Shown here piece by piece: positions 1 through 8,232 of a stretch of DNA of 64,000 nt. A program made the position numbers and the translations under genes. Every line of letters begins with the position of its first letter. The first letter of the stretch is position 1. Under the pieces are notes generated by a model. The model was given only the letters and a program-made list of their open reading frames with translations, was not told the DNA's origin and did not search any database. Source of the DNA: Fibrobacter sp. (GTDB lineage Bacteria; Fibrobacterota; Fibrobacteria; Fibrobacterales; Fibrobacteraceae); NCBI GenBank assembly GCA_024398875.1, contig JAKSIJ010000003.1:202835-266834 (forward strand), given 5' to 3'.

Positions 1-476
1 GCCTTGAAGTAAAAGTCCTCGAAAGCCTCCGTGCTCATCTTGGCGCCTTGAGCCATGGAGGGGTTCGGCCAGCGGAGAACGCACCAGCGGGTCTTATTCA
101 CGCGGTAGTTCAGCACTTCTTCCGTCATGGTGCGGTACATGAGCATCTTTTCGTCATCGATGTCGCAGTTTTCCATGGCGTTGTCTGCGCCGCGGATGGC
201 GATGTAAGCCTGCATCCGCTTCATTTCCGCCAAATCCAGTTCCGCACGGAGGGCAATCTGCTCCTTGGTGGCGGACTTGATCAACTCTCGACGGACACGG
301 CTGCAGGAATTATGCACGAAGGCGTTTCCGCCCACTTTCGCTACAGCTTTGATGAGTTCCGTAGAGACTTCGTCCGGCGTATCGGTGGTTTCGATGAGGA
401 TGTTTTCGCCGGCCTTGAGGCCAATGGCGTTGTTGATGAGATTTTCTGCAAGTTGAGTTACACGAGGATCAGTCAT
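1..476 (-). CDS. M29-family aminopeptidase, N-terminal part (cut by window edge)
   Basis: Reading leftwards from ATG at 476, the frame stays open to the window edge and gives about 158 residues starting MTDPRVTQLAENLINNAIGL. The stretch RWPNPSMAQGAKMSTEAFED is the conserved substrate-pocket segment of metallopeptidase family M29 (AmpS / aminopeptidase T), cytosolic metal-dependent exopeptidases that release N-terminal residues. The catalytic Glu/His metal ligands lie in the C-terminal half, outside the window, so activity cannot be judged. The gene is divergent from the lipoprotein at 744. Family assignment is fairly sure; substrate is unknown. Confidence 0.8.
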   Translation of the reverse strand, partial: MTDPRVTQLAENLINNAIGLKAGENILIETTDTPDEVSTELIKAVAKVGGNAFVHNSCSRVRRELIKSATKEQIALRAELDLAEMKRMQAYIAIRGADNAMENCDIDDEKMLMYRTMTEEVLNYRVNKTRWCVLRWPNPSMAQGAKMSTEAFEDFYFK

Positions 477-743
477 AATGAGTAATTGAGGGTTAGAATG
501 TACGAAGTAAAGTTATAAATTATGAATTATGAAGTATGAGATAATTAGTAATTAGTGGTCGGGGATTAATATAAAACAATTTAAAATTCAAAATTCAAAA
601 TTAATAATTGCAATTTCAAACAAAAACAATTCAAAATTATGGACCGTGCGAAGAATTCAAAAAAAATTCATTTTGGGGTGTGGAAAATACATCAAAAAAG
701 CGTCTATAAGAATTAGGACCATCACAAACCATAGGAGGTATCA
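477..743. other. AT-rich intergenic region with degenerate repeats
   Basis: This gap between divergent genes holds no convincing gene. It carries short degenerate units such as AATTATGAAGTATGAGATAA and AAAATTCAAAATTCAAAATT, the same word family seen at 2996-3358, 18960-19083 and inside the gene at 23069. A ribosome-binding site (AGGAGGT) for the next gene sits at its right edge. No clear terminator is visible. Confidence 0.6.
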
Positions 744-2000
744 ATGCGTCCTTTCTTTAGACAAACCAAACCGGCACTCGTCCGGTCCAAAATCGCAGCC
801 CTTTCCCTTATCAGCACCCTCTGTCTTTGCGCATGCGGAAATGACGACAAATCTACACCCAGCGGGGAATTCGAGGCATCGGGCACCATTGCCGAACTTC
901 ATCTGGAGTACGGAGATATCCCTCTCTTGGATAGCATCGTTCTAGATGCATACGGCATAGACACCCTCCACATCGTGCAGAATTCCGCCGAAACAGACTT
1001 CTCTCTGGACCTGTTCCCCTACGACCGCTGGAAATTTGAGGCAAAACTCTACGCCAACGGCTTCCTGATGCAAACAGGAGAACTCACTGCAAGGATTGAT
1101 GCCGGCGAAATCGAGAATCTCTCCATCCAAATGCATCCACTTCTTGGCTTTGTATATATGGAAATACCCCTCGGCCTCGGAAACCCTGTAGGCATCAAGG
1201 AAGGCGCCCTAGAACTCTCCGACGGGAAAAAGAGCTACAACTATGCAGGCCATATCCAAGACGACCGCATCACTTTTGCAAGCGAGGCTCTCCCCCTCAA
1301 TCAAAATTATCAGCTAAAACTCGTTCTCAAAAATAAAACCGGTGAAGTTCTCTACCATGTGGAAGACTCCGTCTCGCTCAATGAAGAGGAGCCTGTCCCG
1401 AACCTCAACCTGATGGCACTCCGCGGGAAAGCAAATCTTTTCATCCAAATCGCCGAAGAAACCAGTTTCAATTTCTTAGTTCACCTTCCCTCCACCCACC
1501 GTACTCCAAAAGTTGGAGATATGCTCATTACCGAATTCTTCAGCGCACCGTTGAAAAGCGATTCCACACAGTACGAGTTCATCGAAATCTACAACGGGAG
1601 CCTGGACACCCTCAATCTCGCCGGGTGCACCATCGGTACGACCGCAAACGAGGCCAAGGGCTGGAAAATCACCCGCGAATTCATCGCCCCCAGCGAAATT
1701 CTGGTCCTGGGCGATTCCTCTGCAAAAACGCCGGAGCCCTTCCGCAATACGGAAACCTGGGGCGACCTCACCAACACCCAAAGCAACATCGTCCTTGCCT
1801 GCGATGGAATTGCCATGGACTCCCTCTATTACAACAGCAAGCCCGACAGCCTAAGCGAGGGGACCCTCCCCAACTACAGTAACCCCAGTTCCAACCCCCT
1901 CAGCACGGCGCTTGACATGGCAAAGTGGGAAACCAAGGACAAGGCGACCTCCTGGTGCATGGGCACTCCAACGCCGGGTTCTATTCAACCATGCCCATAA
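744..2000 (+). CDS. Lipoprotein with lamin-tail-type domain
   Basis: This 418-residue protein has a signal peptide ending in lipobox LCAC, so it should be lipid-anchored at Cys31 and face the periplasm or cell surface. Residues about 35-240 are an uncharacterised beta-rich region. Residues about 255-405 look like a lamin-tail domain (LTD): GDMLITEFFSAP, then YEFIEIYNGS and LNLAGCTI, the usual start of LTDs in bacterial secreted nucleases and adhesins. No catalytic domain is seen, so a binding or structural role is likely. An AGGAGGT ribosome-binding site fixes the ATG. It is followed 41 nt later by terC, possibly co-transcribed. Confidence 0.75.
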   Translation: MRPFFRQTKPALVRSKIAALSLISTLCLCACGNDDKSTPSGEFEASGTIAELHLEYGDIPLLDSIVLDAYGIDTLHIVQNSAETDFSLDLFPYDRWKFEAKLYANGFLMQTGELTARIDAGEIENLSIQMHPLLGFVYMEIPLGLGNPVGIKEGALELSDGKKSYNYAGHIQDDRITFASEALPLNQNYQLKLVLKNKTGEVLYHVEDSVSLNEEEPVPNLNLMALRGKANLFIQIAEETSFNFLVHLPSTHRTPKVGDMLITEFFSAPLKSDSTQYEFIEIYNGSLDTLNLAGCTIGTTANEAKGWKITREFIAPSEILVLGDSSAKTPEPFRNTETWGDLTNTQSNIVLACDGIAMDSLYYNSKPDSLSEGTLPNYSNPSSNPLSTALDMAKWETKDKATSWCMGTPTPGSIQPCP

Positions 2001-2041
2001 CCTAAAAAAAATGCTATATTCCAAGAACAAGGTAAGGTATC

Positions 2042-2995
2042 ATGGTTTTATTCTGGATCCTATTTCTCGTTCTCGTAGGCATCATCCTTGCCTTGGATCT
2101 TGGCGTATTCAACAAAAAGGACCATGTCATCAGTGTAGGCGAAGCCCTCCGCTGGACAGGAGTCTGGATTCTCGTTTCCCTCGCCTTTGACGTGGCCATC
2201 TTTTTCCTGTATGGGAATGGAATCATTGAAGGACCGAAAGGCCCCATTGCTGGTTCCGAGGCCGCACTGGAATACCTCACCGGCTATGTCATCGAAAAAT
2301 CCCTTTCCCTCGACAACATCTTTGTGATGGCAGCCATTTTCGCCTACTTCAAGATTCCTCAAATCTACCAGCATCGCGTGTTGTTCTGGGGTATTCTGGG
2401 CGCCATCATTCTCCGCGGCATTTTCATTTTTGGCGGTACCGCCCTCATCCTCCATTTCGGCTGGATCATGTACATCTTTGGCGTCATTCTCATCTTCACC
2501 GCCCTCAAAATGTTGTTCGGGAAAGACGATGAGGAACAGGACTTGGAGAAGAACGCCGTAGTCCGATTCTGCAGGGCGTTCCTCCCTGTCACAACAAAGA
2601 TGGAAGGCCACGCCTTCATCATTAAGGAAAACGGAAAGCGGTTCATCACTCCGCTCCTCGTGACGCTATTCGTCATCGAGACTTCCGACGTACTCTTTGC
2701 CGTGGACTCCATTCCCGCAATCTTTGCAGTGACTTTGGACCCCTTCATCGTGTTCACGTCCAACATCATGGCCATTCTCGGGCTACGCTCCCTCTATTTC
2801 GCCCTAGCCGCAATGCTCGCCAAGTTCGCCAAGCTGAAATACGCCATCGTCTTCATCCTGGCGTTTATCGGCGTGAAAATGCTGATTGTGGAACTCTACG
2901 AGATTCCTACAGCCATTAGCCTTGCCTTGATTGTAGTGGCCCTCGTTGCAGGGACGCTGGCTAGTCTTGTAAAAAAAATTAGCACGATGCGCTAA
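2042..2995 (+). CDS. TerC-family integral membrane protein
   Basis: This 317-residue protein has seven to nine hydrophobic segments and the hallmark TerC signatures: FNKKDHVISVGEALRWTGVW near the N-terminus, GYVIEKSLSLDNIFVMAAIF around residue 85, and ETSDVLFAVDSIPAIFAVT around residue 215. The acidic residues in these membrane segments (EKSLSLDN, ETSDVLFAVDS) are the putative metal-binding positions. Members include TerC (tellurite resistance) and Alx/MeeF-type Mn exporters that act with secreted metalloproteins. No other tellurite genes are nearby, so manganese homeostasis in the inner membrane is more likely. Length is typical for the Alx-like subgroup. Confidence 0.9.
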   Translation: MVLFWILFLVLVGIILALDLGVFNKKDHVISVGEALRWTGVWILVSLAFDVAIFFLYGNGIIEGPKGPIAGSEAALEYLTGYVIEKSLSLDNIFVMAAIFAYFKIPQIYQHRVLFWGILGAIILRGIFIFGGTALILHFGWIMYIFGVILIFTALKMLFGKDDEEQDLEKNAVVRFCRAFLPVTTKMEGHAFIIKENGKRFITPLLVTLFVIETSDVLFAVDSIPAIFAVTLDPFIVFTSNIMAILGLRSLYFALAAMLAKFAKLKYAIVFILAFIGVKMLIVELYEIPTAISLALIVVALVAGTLASLVKKISTMR

Positions 2996-3358
2996 TCATG
3001 AATTACGAGAAGCTTCTGACGATGAACTCGCCAGAAACAATTATGAATTATGAGTTATGAAGTATGAGAAGCATCTGATGGTGAATTCTCATAAGATAAT
3101 TTTGAATTGTGAATTTTGAATTGTGAATTGATAACTAAGGCGAGTGAAACGACCGAGCTTGCTCGGGCACTTCCGAGCCGAAGTCAAAATGAGTGCGAAG
3201 CACTAATTATTAATTATGGATTATGAAGTACGAGAGGCATCTGACGATGAACTCGCCAGAAATAATTATGAATTATGAAGTATGAGAGACTTCTGACGAC
3301 GATTTCTCTCGAGATAATTATGAATTTTGAATTTTAAATTTTGAATTGTGAATTGCGT
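2996..3358. repeat. Intergenic tract of four degenerate ~50-bp units
   Basis: No gene is present. Four related units can be lined up, beginning near 3000, 3044, 3218 and 3265. Each is an AATTATGAATTATGAAG-like part followed by TATGAGA, a CATCTGACGATGAA-like core and CTCGCCAGAAATAA or a diverged form. Between units 2 and 3 lies a different palindromic element (3137-3190). The right end fades into AATTTTGAATTTTAAATTTT words. Both flanking genes end here convergently, so the tract may act in transcription ending, but no canonical hairpin-plus-T-run is visible. Confidence 0.7.
3137..3190. repeat. Dispersed palindromic element, copy 1
   Basis: The segment reads AAGGCGAGTGAAACGAC, then a perfect hairpin arm pair CCGAGC-TT-GCTCGG, then CACTTCCGAGCCGAAG. 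The outer parts match the copy at 53428-53482 (AAGGCGAGAGAAGCGAC and TTTCCGAGCCGCAG), while the centre differs completely but is again a palindrome. Conserved ends around a variable palindromic centre suggest a small dispersed repeat. Confidence 0.6.
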
Positions 3359-3814
3359 TTACCCGTGAATCTGGGCAGCGGGCCGTTCCATGTCGAACAG
3401 ACGGCGGAGCAGTTCCGTGCGAGACGGATCGCGTTCATCAGGCAAAGTCAGCGGACCCATGGAGATGGCCACCAGAATGGAACCCGGATAGTTATTGGCG
3501 CGCTTGATGAAATCGCTGGCTGAAACGCCCTCAGTATAGAAATCCACCACGAAGGTATCCCAGTCGTCATTCTCGATTTCGGCAATGGCTTCTTCCTCGG
3601 TCTTAACAGCCTTAAAGGTTGCACCCACCAGAAGGTCGGAAAGGACTTCCAGGCAGGCATTGCGATTGGTGTCATTCTCTTCCCAAATCAGGATGCGGCG
3701 CGTGGTGTAATCGCGAACAATGGGAGCCAGGTTTTCAGCAGATTCTTCACCAAGAAAATCCTTCTCGGATTCCTCGTCCAATTCGTCATCAAAATTATCG
3801 AGTTCTTTTGCCAT
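3359..3814 (-). CDS. Receiver-like (CheY-fold) protein with acidic N-terminus
   Basis: The ATG at 3814 (MAKELDNFDDELDEE) gives 151 residues; the frame is open further upstream but without good initiation signals. Residues 1-32 are very acidic. The rest resembles a response-regulator receiver domain: strand RRILIWEEND (acidic pair), TWDTFVVDFY-like strand with Asp in the phospho-acceptor position, and ILVAIS in place of the usual strand with Ser/Thr. The conserved Lys of the last strand is not evident, so phosphorylation is doubtful. No kinase or output domain is adjacent. It is divergent from typA. The fold is inferred; the role is unknown. Confidence 0.55.
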   Translation of the reverse strand: MAKELDNFDDELDEESEKDFLGEESAENLAPIVRDYTTRRILIWEENDTNRNACLEVLSDLLVGATFKAVKTEEEAIAEIENDDWDTFVVDFYTEGVSASDFIKRANNYPGSILVAISMGPLTLPDERDPSRTELLRRLFDMERPAAQIHG

Positions 3815-3862
3815 AGTGGTTTGAAATATAGCAAAAGAGTTGAAAAAACGCCACTTTTTTTC

Positions 3863-3870
3863 TATCTTTG
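3863..3870 (+). promoter_or_regulatory. Probable -10 element of typA (TATCTTTG)
   Basis: TATCTTTG lies 35 nt before the typA start, with an AGAGGT ribosome-binding site between. The TATCTT hexamer recurs at a similar distance before other genes here (25675, 32585, 50027, 51860, and minus strand at 29339 and 37956). It fits both a sigma-70-like -10 box and the TAnnTTTG -7 box of Bacteroidetes. Confidence 0.45.
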
Positions 3871-3904
3871 GGCCCAAAAATGAACCTTAGAGGTCAAGAT
3901 ATCT

Positions 3905-5740
3905 ATGGATCAGTCAAAGATTAGAAACGTTGCCATCATCGCCCACGTAGACCATGGTAAAACAACTCTGGTGAACCAGCTGTTGAAGCAATGCGGAACC
4001 TTCCACGAAGGTGAAGAAGTCGTGGACCGCGTGATGGACTCCGACAACCTGGAACGCGAGCGCGGCATTACCATTCTCTCCAAGAACACAAGCGTCATGT
4101 ACAAGGGCTACCGCGTGAACATCGTGGATACCCCGGGGCACGCCGACTTCGGTGGCCAGGTGGAACGCGTTCTCGGAACCGTGGATGGAGTGCTTCTGGT
4201 GGTGGACGCCTTCGAAGGCCCCATGGCCCAGACCCGCTTTGTGACCCAGAAGGCACTGGAACTGGGACTCATTCCTATCGTGGTGGTGAACAAGATTGAC
4301 CGCGATGGCTGTAACCCGCTCCTCGCCCTCGACAAGGTTTTCGACTTGTTCTGCGAACTGGATGCCAACGAACAGCAGTTGGATTTCGACAAGGTGTTCG
4401 GTAGTGGCCGTACTGGCATTTGCCGCGCCGAAATGGAAGACCCGGATGGGAACTTCAGCATCCTGATGGACAAGATTATCGAACGCATTCCAGCTCCCAA
4501 GGGCGACCCCGCAGCAGAACCTCTTCTGCAGATTGCCTCCCTGGAATACTCCACCTTCCTTGGCCGCTTGGCCGTAGGCCGCGTACAGCAGGGAACATTC
4601 AAGGCAAACCAGACTTACGCTCAGGCATTTACCGATGGCTCTGTGAAGACCATTCGCCCTCAGAAGATTCTGCGCTATGAAGGCCTCACGCCAAAGCCGG
4701 TGGACGAAGCTGGTCCAGGTGACATCATCCTTCTCGCTGGTCTCGATACTTTCGATATCGGTGATACCATCAGTGCAACAAACAATCCGGTACACCTTCC
4801 CCGCATTCACATCGACCCGCCCACCATCTCCATGAACTTCACGGTGAACACCTCGCCCCTGGCCGGCAAGTACGGAGGAAAGTTCATGACGGGTAACCAA
4901 TTGCAGGAACGTCTGGAACGCGCCCACATGGCTGACCCCGCCCTCCTGGTGGAAAAGATTGACGGTGCATCTACATTCAAGGTTTCTGGCCGTGGCATTC
5001 TCCACCTTACCATTCTGGTGGAAAACATGCGCCGCGAACTTTACGAATTCACCATCGGCAGTCCTCAGGTGATTTTCCACAACGATGAAAGCGGAAAGCT
5101 CCTGGAACCTGTGGAAGATTTCAAGGTGGAAGTGCCCAGCGAATTCAGCGGAGCCTGCATCCAGGAAATCCAGCAGCGCAAGGGCGAAATGGTAAACATG
5201 ATGACCGACGACAACGACCGCGTAACGCTCGAGTTCGTGGTTCCCAGCCGTGGCCTCATCGGTATTCGTCCGAAGCTGCTTTCCCTCTCCAAGGGTTACG
5301 CAGTTTCCCAGTCCATCTTCAAGGAATACCAGCCCTACAAGGGCGATATTCCCACCCGCATCAACGGTGTGCTCATTGCAAAGGAACCTGGCGAATCTGC
5401 AAGCTACGCTCTTTCCAACTTGGAAGAACGTGGCTACCTCATCATCGGCCCGGGTGCAGAAGTCTATCCGGGTATGATTGTGGGCGAACACAACCGCGAC
5501 GTAGATATCGTGGTGAACGTCACCAAGGGTAAACACCTTACCAACATGCGTTCCAAGGCCGCTGATGACATGATTCAGCTGACACCTTACCGCCGCCTCA
5601 CTTTGGAAGAATGCGTTACCTTCATCAACGATGACGAATGCATCGAAGTGACTCCGGAAGTTCTCCGCCTCCGCAAGAATACGCTGGATCACCTGAAGCG
5701 CAAGCAGGAATCCAAGAAGCCCGCAGAGGACGAAGATTAA
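3905..5740 (+). CDS. typA: Ribosome-associated GTPase TypA/BipA
   Basis: This 611-residue translational GTPase has every G motif: [10 protein letters not shown] (G1), RGITI (G2), [10 protein letters not shown] (G3) and NKIDRDG (G4). Downstream are an EF-Tu-like domain 2, two EF-G-like alpha/beta domains, and the TypA-specific C-terminal part ([12 protein letters not shown], then GLRSKAADD-like NMRSKAADD). Length matches the family. TypA binds the 70S/50S ribosome, supports 50S assembly, and is needed in cold or stress. The protein ends in a charged tail of about 15 residues. It appears to be a single-gene unit with its own promoter at 3863. Confidence 0.97.
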   Translation: MDQSKIRNVAIIAHVDHGKTTLVNQLLKQCGTFHEGEEVVDRVMDSDNLERERGITILSKNTSVMYKGYRVNIVDTPGHADFGGQVERVLGTVDGVLLVVDAFEGPMAQTRFVTQKALELGLIPIVVVNKIDRDGCNPLLALDKVFDLFCELDANEQQLDFDKVFGSGRTGICRAEMEDPDGNFSILMDKIIERIPAPKGDPAAEPLLQIASLEYSTFLGRLAVGRVQQGTFKANQTYAQAFTDGSVKTIRPQKILRYEGLTPKPVDEAGPGDIILLAGLDTFDIGDTISATNNPVHLPRIHIDPPTISMNFTVNTSPLAGKYGGKFMTGNQLQERLERAHMADPALLVEKIDGASTFKVSGRGILHLTILVENMRRELYEFTIGSPQVIFHNDESGKLLEPVEDFKVEVPSEFSGACIQEIQQRKGEMVNMMTDDNDRVTLEFVVPSRGLIGIRPKLLSLSKGYAVSQSIFKEYQPYKGDIPTRINGVLIAKEPGESASYALSNLEERGYLIIGPGAEVYPGMIVGEHNRDVDIVVNVTKGKHLTNMRSKAADDMIQLTPYRRLTLEECVTFINDDECIEVTPEVLRLRKNTLDHLKRKQESKKPAEDED

Positions 5741-5801
5741 GGCGAACGATACGCGGGTGAATTTATTCATCCGCATATCCGAGTCGCAACCCGGAACGCC
5801 G

Positions 5802-5849
5802 AAAAGGCATACTATTTTCGTTCTTTTTGCGAAAAAGTATGCCTTTTTT
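5802..5849 (+). terminator. Hairpin with T-run after typA
   Basis: AAAAGGCATACTATTTTCG (5802-5820) pairs with CGAAAAAGTATGCCTTTTT (5830-5848), leaving a loop of about 9 nt and a T-rich exit. This is a good intrinsic terminator for typA. Its stem word GGCATACTATT recurs in the two following hairpins, which is unusual for a plain terminator. Confidence 0.65.
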
Positions 5850-5890
5850 ATTTTGTACGAAATAAAAAACGAGTTTCAAGCATCCATGAA

Positions 5891-5992
5891 TACGTACTAT
5901 CTACACAAAACAATGCGAATAGTACGTACGGGAGCATACAACTTTGAATCCAAGGGCATACTATTTTGCCTTTAACCGCACAATAGTATGCC
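5891..5992. repeat. Two further hairpins sharing the CATACTAT word
   Basis: Hairpin A pairs TACGTACTAT (5891-5900) perfectly with ATAGTACGTA (5919-5928). Hairpin B pairs GGCATACTATT (5955-5965) perfectly with AATAGTATGCC (5982-5992), and its arm is nearly identical to the terminator stem at 5802. Together the three hairpins fill the typA-prfB gap. An open frame (5757-5975) crosses them but has no ribosome-binding site and looks non-coding. B could terminate prfB transcription coming from the right. Confidence 0.55.
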
Positions 5993-6016
5993 TTTTAAGG
6001 AATTTCTAGAATATTT

Positions 6017-7127
6017 CTAGGATTTTTCTGCTTCGCTGGTGCTTAGCAGGTATGCGTTAATGAAAGGTTTGATTTTCCCATCCAGCACGCCTGCGGTGTC
6101 AGAGGTTTCCACATTGGTGCGGAGATCCTTCACCAGCTGGTACGGTTGCAGCACGTAGCTGCGAATCTGGCTTCCCCACTCCACCTTCTTCTTCTCTGCC
6201 ATACGGGCGTCGCGCTTCGCTTCTTCTTCCAGGCGGTAGTGTTCCTGCACCATGACCTTGAGCATCTTGTAGCAAGTCTCGCGGTTCTGAATCTGAGAAC
6301 GTTCCGTCTGGCAACTGGCCATAATGCCCGTGGGCAAGTGGGTCATGCGCACAGCGGAATCCGTCTTGTTGATGTACTGGCCACCGGCGCCACTACTGCG
6401 GTAGGTATCCACACGCACATCCGCCATATCCAAATCGAACTCCACGTCGTCATGTTCCGGATAGAGGTACAGCGCACAGAAGCTTGTATGCCGCCGGGCA
6501 TTTGCATCAAAGGGACTGATGCGCACCAGGCGGTGCACGCCGATTTCCGAGCGAAGCAAGCCGTAGGCATTTTCGCAAGTCACTTCGATAGTGGCGCTCT
6601 TCAGACCGGCGTCTTCCGCCTCCTGAAAATCCACCACCTTGAAGTCCATCTTTTCGCGTTCAAAGAAGTGGGTATACATGCGGAAGAGCATCAGCGCCCA
6701 GTCCTGGGCTTCCGTGCCACCCGCACCCGGATGAAGCGTCAAAAGGCAATTGCAAGCATCGTCCGGCCCGTTCAGCATCTTCTTGAATTCCATCTCCTCA
6801 ATACGGGCCTTCAATGCCGCCACATCAGATTCAATGGAAGCCGTAAGCTCCGCCGAATCCTCATCCTTGCTCATTTCATAGAGTTCGGCCAAATCATTGC
6901 ATGTCTGGGAAACTTCATTCCAGGAATTCAGCAAATCACGAATATTCCCAATCTTCTTCATCATAGATTGGGCTTTTTCCTGATTATTCCAAAGGTCTGG
7001 ATCGCTGGAGTCCTTCTCCAGCACATAGAGTTCTTCTTGCTTAGCCTCTAAGTCAAAGATACCCCCAGAGCTTATCCACGCGGGCGCGTAAATCGATAAG
7101 CCCGGTATGCGTCGTCTGGAATGCCAT
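6017..7127 (-). CDS. prfB: Peptide chain release factor 2 (programmed +1 frameshift)
   Basis: The coding sequence is in two frames. ATG at 7127 opens MAFQTTHTGLIDLRARVDKL and runs to codon 25, a TGA at 7055-7053 in the context CTT TGA C, preceded by GGGGGTAT. A +1 shift there (slip on CTT) joins the long frame, giving about 369 residues, the usual RF2 length. The product has the peptide-anticodon SPF (RISPFDANARR) and the catalytic GGQ (SSGAGGQYINKTDSAVR). RF2 reads UGA and UAA and autoregulates by this frameshift. The ATG overlaps the stop of the upstream PPIase gene as TAATG, implying coupled translation. Confidence 0.95.
7052..7058 (-). promoter_or_regulatory. RF2 autoregulatory frameshift site CTTTGAC
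   Basis: On the minus strand the bases read CTT-TGA-C with a purine-rich GGGGG a few nucleotides upstream that can act as the internal Shine-Dalgarno stimulator. This is the canonical prfB recoding site. Low RF2 leaves the UGA unread and allows the +1 shift. The TGA is codon 25, close to codon 26 in Escherichia coli. Confidence 0.93.
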
Positions 7128-8137
7128 TACTTGGCCGCCCCGATTGCCTCAGGAGGCGTATACTTCTTATCCAGGTACTGAACCTTATAGGTCTTTCCAA
7201 GGCCATCCAGATAGGCCTTCAACTGCTGCTGACGGTCTTGTTCCGCCTGAACGCGGAGGATGTATTCAATCTGGAACTTATAGCTTTCATACTTGCCATC
7301 GTTCTTCTCGGTAAGCATGAAGATGCTGATGCCGTCCTTCTCGGTGATGATGTCGGAAATTTCTCCCACATTCATCTTGGCGATAGCCTTCACATAGCCG
7401 TCGCCCTTGGACTTGGCAATGAACTTGTTCATGATGCCGCCAGTTTTCTTGGCATCCTTATCGTCGCTGTAAACAGCAGCCAGCTGTGCAAACGTAGCCT
7501 TCTTGCTGCGAACCTGAGCGGCAAGGCCCTTCAGCATGTCCTTGGCATCGCTAATTTCCTGAGCAGACTTGCCCTTGGTGCTAATGAAGATGCGAGCTCC
7601 GCTAACAGTGTCGCTAACCACAACCTTGCCCTTGTTCAATTCCCAGAAAGCCTGCATCTGCTTTTCAGTGGGATTGCCAGGATACGGCACCTTCTTCTCC
7701 AGAATGATTTCGCTCTGAAGCTGTTCCTCAATCTTCTTTTCGAACTGGGCCATAGTAGTGTTGGACTTCTTCAGTTCCTTCTGGAACACCTCTTCACTGC
7801 CAAACTGAGCCTTGAAGAGTTTCACGGTGCTGTCCACCTTGGACTTCGCCACCTTGATCCCCTGCTTCTGAGCTTCAAGCTTCACCAATTCCTGACCCAC
7901 CAAATTGTCAATCACCGCATAGCGGACCTGGGTCATCTGTTCGTCATTCAGCTTCTTGCCCGGGAACTGCTGAGCGGCAAGCATCTGGGTAAGACTATCA
8001 ATCTTACCGGCAGAAATGCCAGCCTTTTCCACACGAATCACATCCATGCTCTTGCTGTTCAAAAGCTGAGCAGATGCAAGCCCTGCAGCCAAGGCAACCG
8101 TCAAAATTCCGCGAGAAACCATTTTAAGAGAACGCAT
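7127..8137 (-). CDS. SurA/PrsA-like periplasmic peptidyl-prolyl isomerase
   Basis: The ATG at 8137 is preferred because AAGGA lies 6 nt upstream; an in-frame ATG at 8143 is too close to it. The 336-residue protein has a signal peptide (GILTVALAAGLASAQ), a helical SurA-N-type chaperone region (residues about 25-165), and a parvulin domain around 175-290 with the features GARIFIST, SAQEISDAKD, FAQLAAVYSDD and GGIMNKF. Such proteins assist folding of outer-membrane barrels in the periplasm. It is co-transcribed with prfB through a TAATG overlap, an unusual partnership. Confidence 0.85.
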   Translation of the reverse strand: MRSLKMVSRGILTVALAAGLASAQLLNSKSMDVIRVEKAGISAGKIDSLTQMLAAQQFPGKKLNDEQMTQVRYAVIDNLVGQELVKLEAQKQGIKVAKSKVDSTVKLFKAQFGSEEVFQKELKKSNTTMAQFEKKIEEQLQSEIILEKKVPYPGNPTEKQMQAFWELNKGKVVVSDTVSGARIFISTKGKSAQEISDAKDMLKGLAAQVRSKKATFAQLAAVYSDDKDAKKTGGIMNKFIAKSKGDGYVKAIAKMNVGEISDIITEKDGISIFMLTEKNDGKYESYKFQIEYILRVQAEQDRQQQLKAYLDGLGKTYKVQYLDKKYTPPEAIGAAK

Positions 8138-8171
8138 TTTCATTCCTTGTTAAAATTTACGGACTAAATAT

Positions 8172-8210
8172 AAAAAAAGCGCCCGATGGAGACCATCGCA
8201 GGCGCTTTTT
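8172..8210 (-). terminator. Intrinsic terminator for the 8233 lipoprotein gene
   Basis: On the minus strand the stem GCGCCTGCGATGG pairs with CCATCGGGCGC (one bulge), followed by a run of seven T. It separates the secreted-protein operon from the PPIase-prfB operon. Confidence 0.85.
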
Positions 8211-8232
8211 ATTTTGGCAGATTGAGCAGGAA

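Noticed and set aside
3914..5776. 620-residue minus-strand frame opposite typA
   Set aside because: Antisense shadow caused by the codon bias of typA; low-complexity His/Val-rich product without any domain.
5757..5975. Possible 72-residue gene downstream of typA
   Set aside because: It crosses three hairpins, has no ribosome-binding site, and its composition follows the repeat words.
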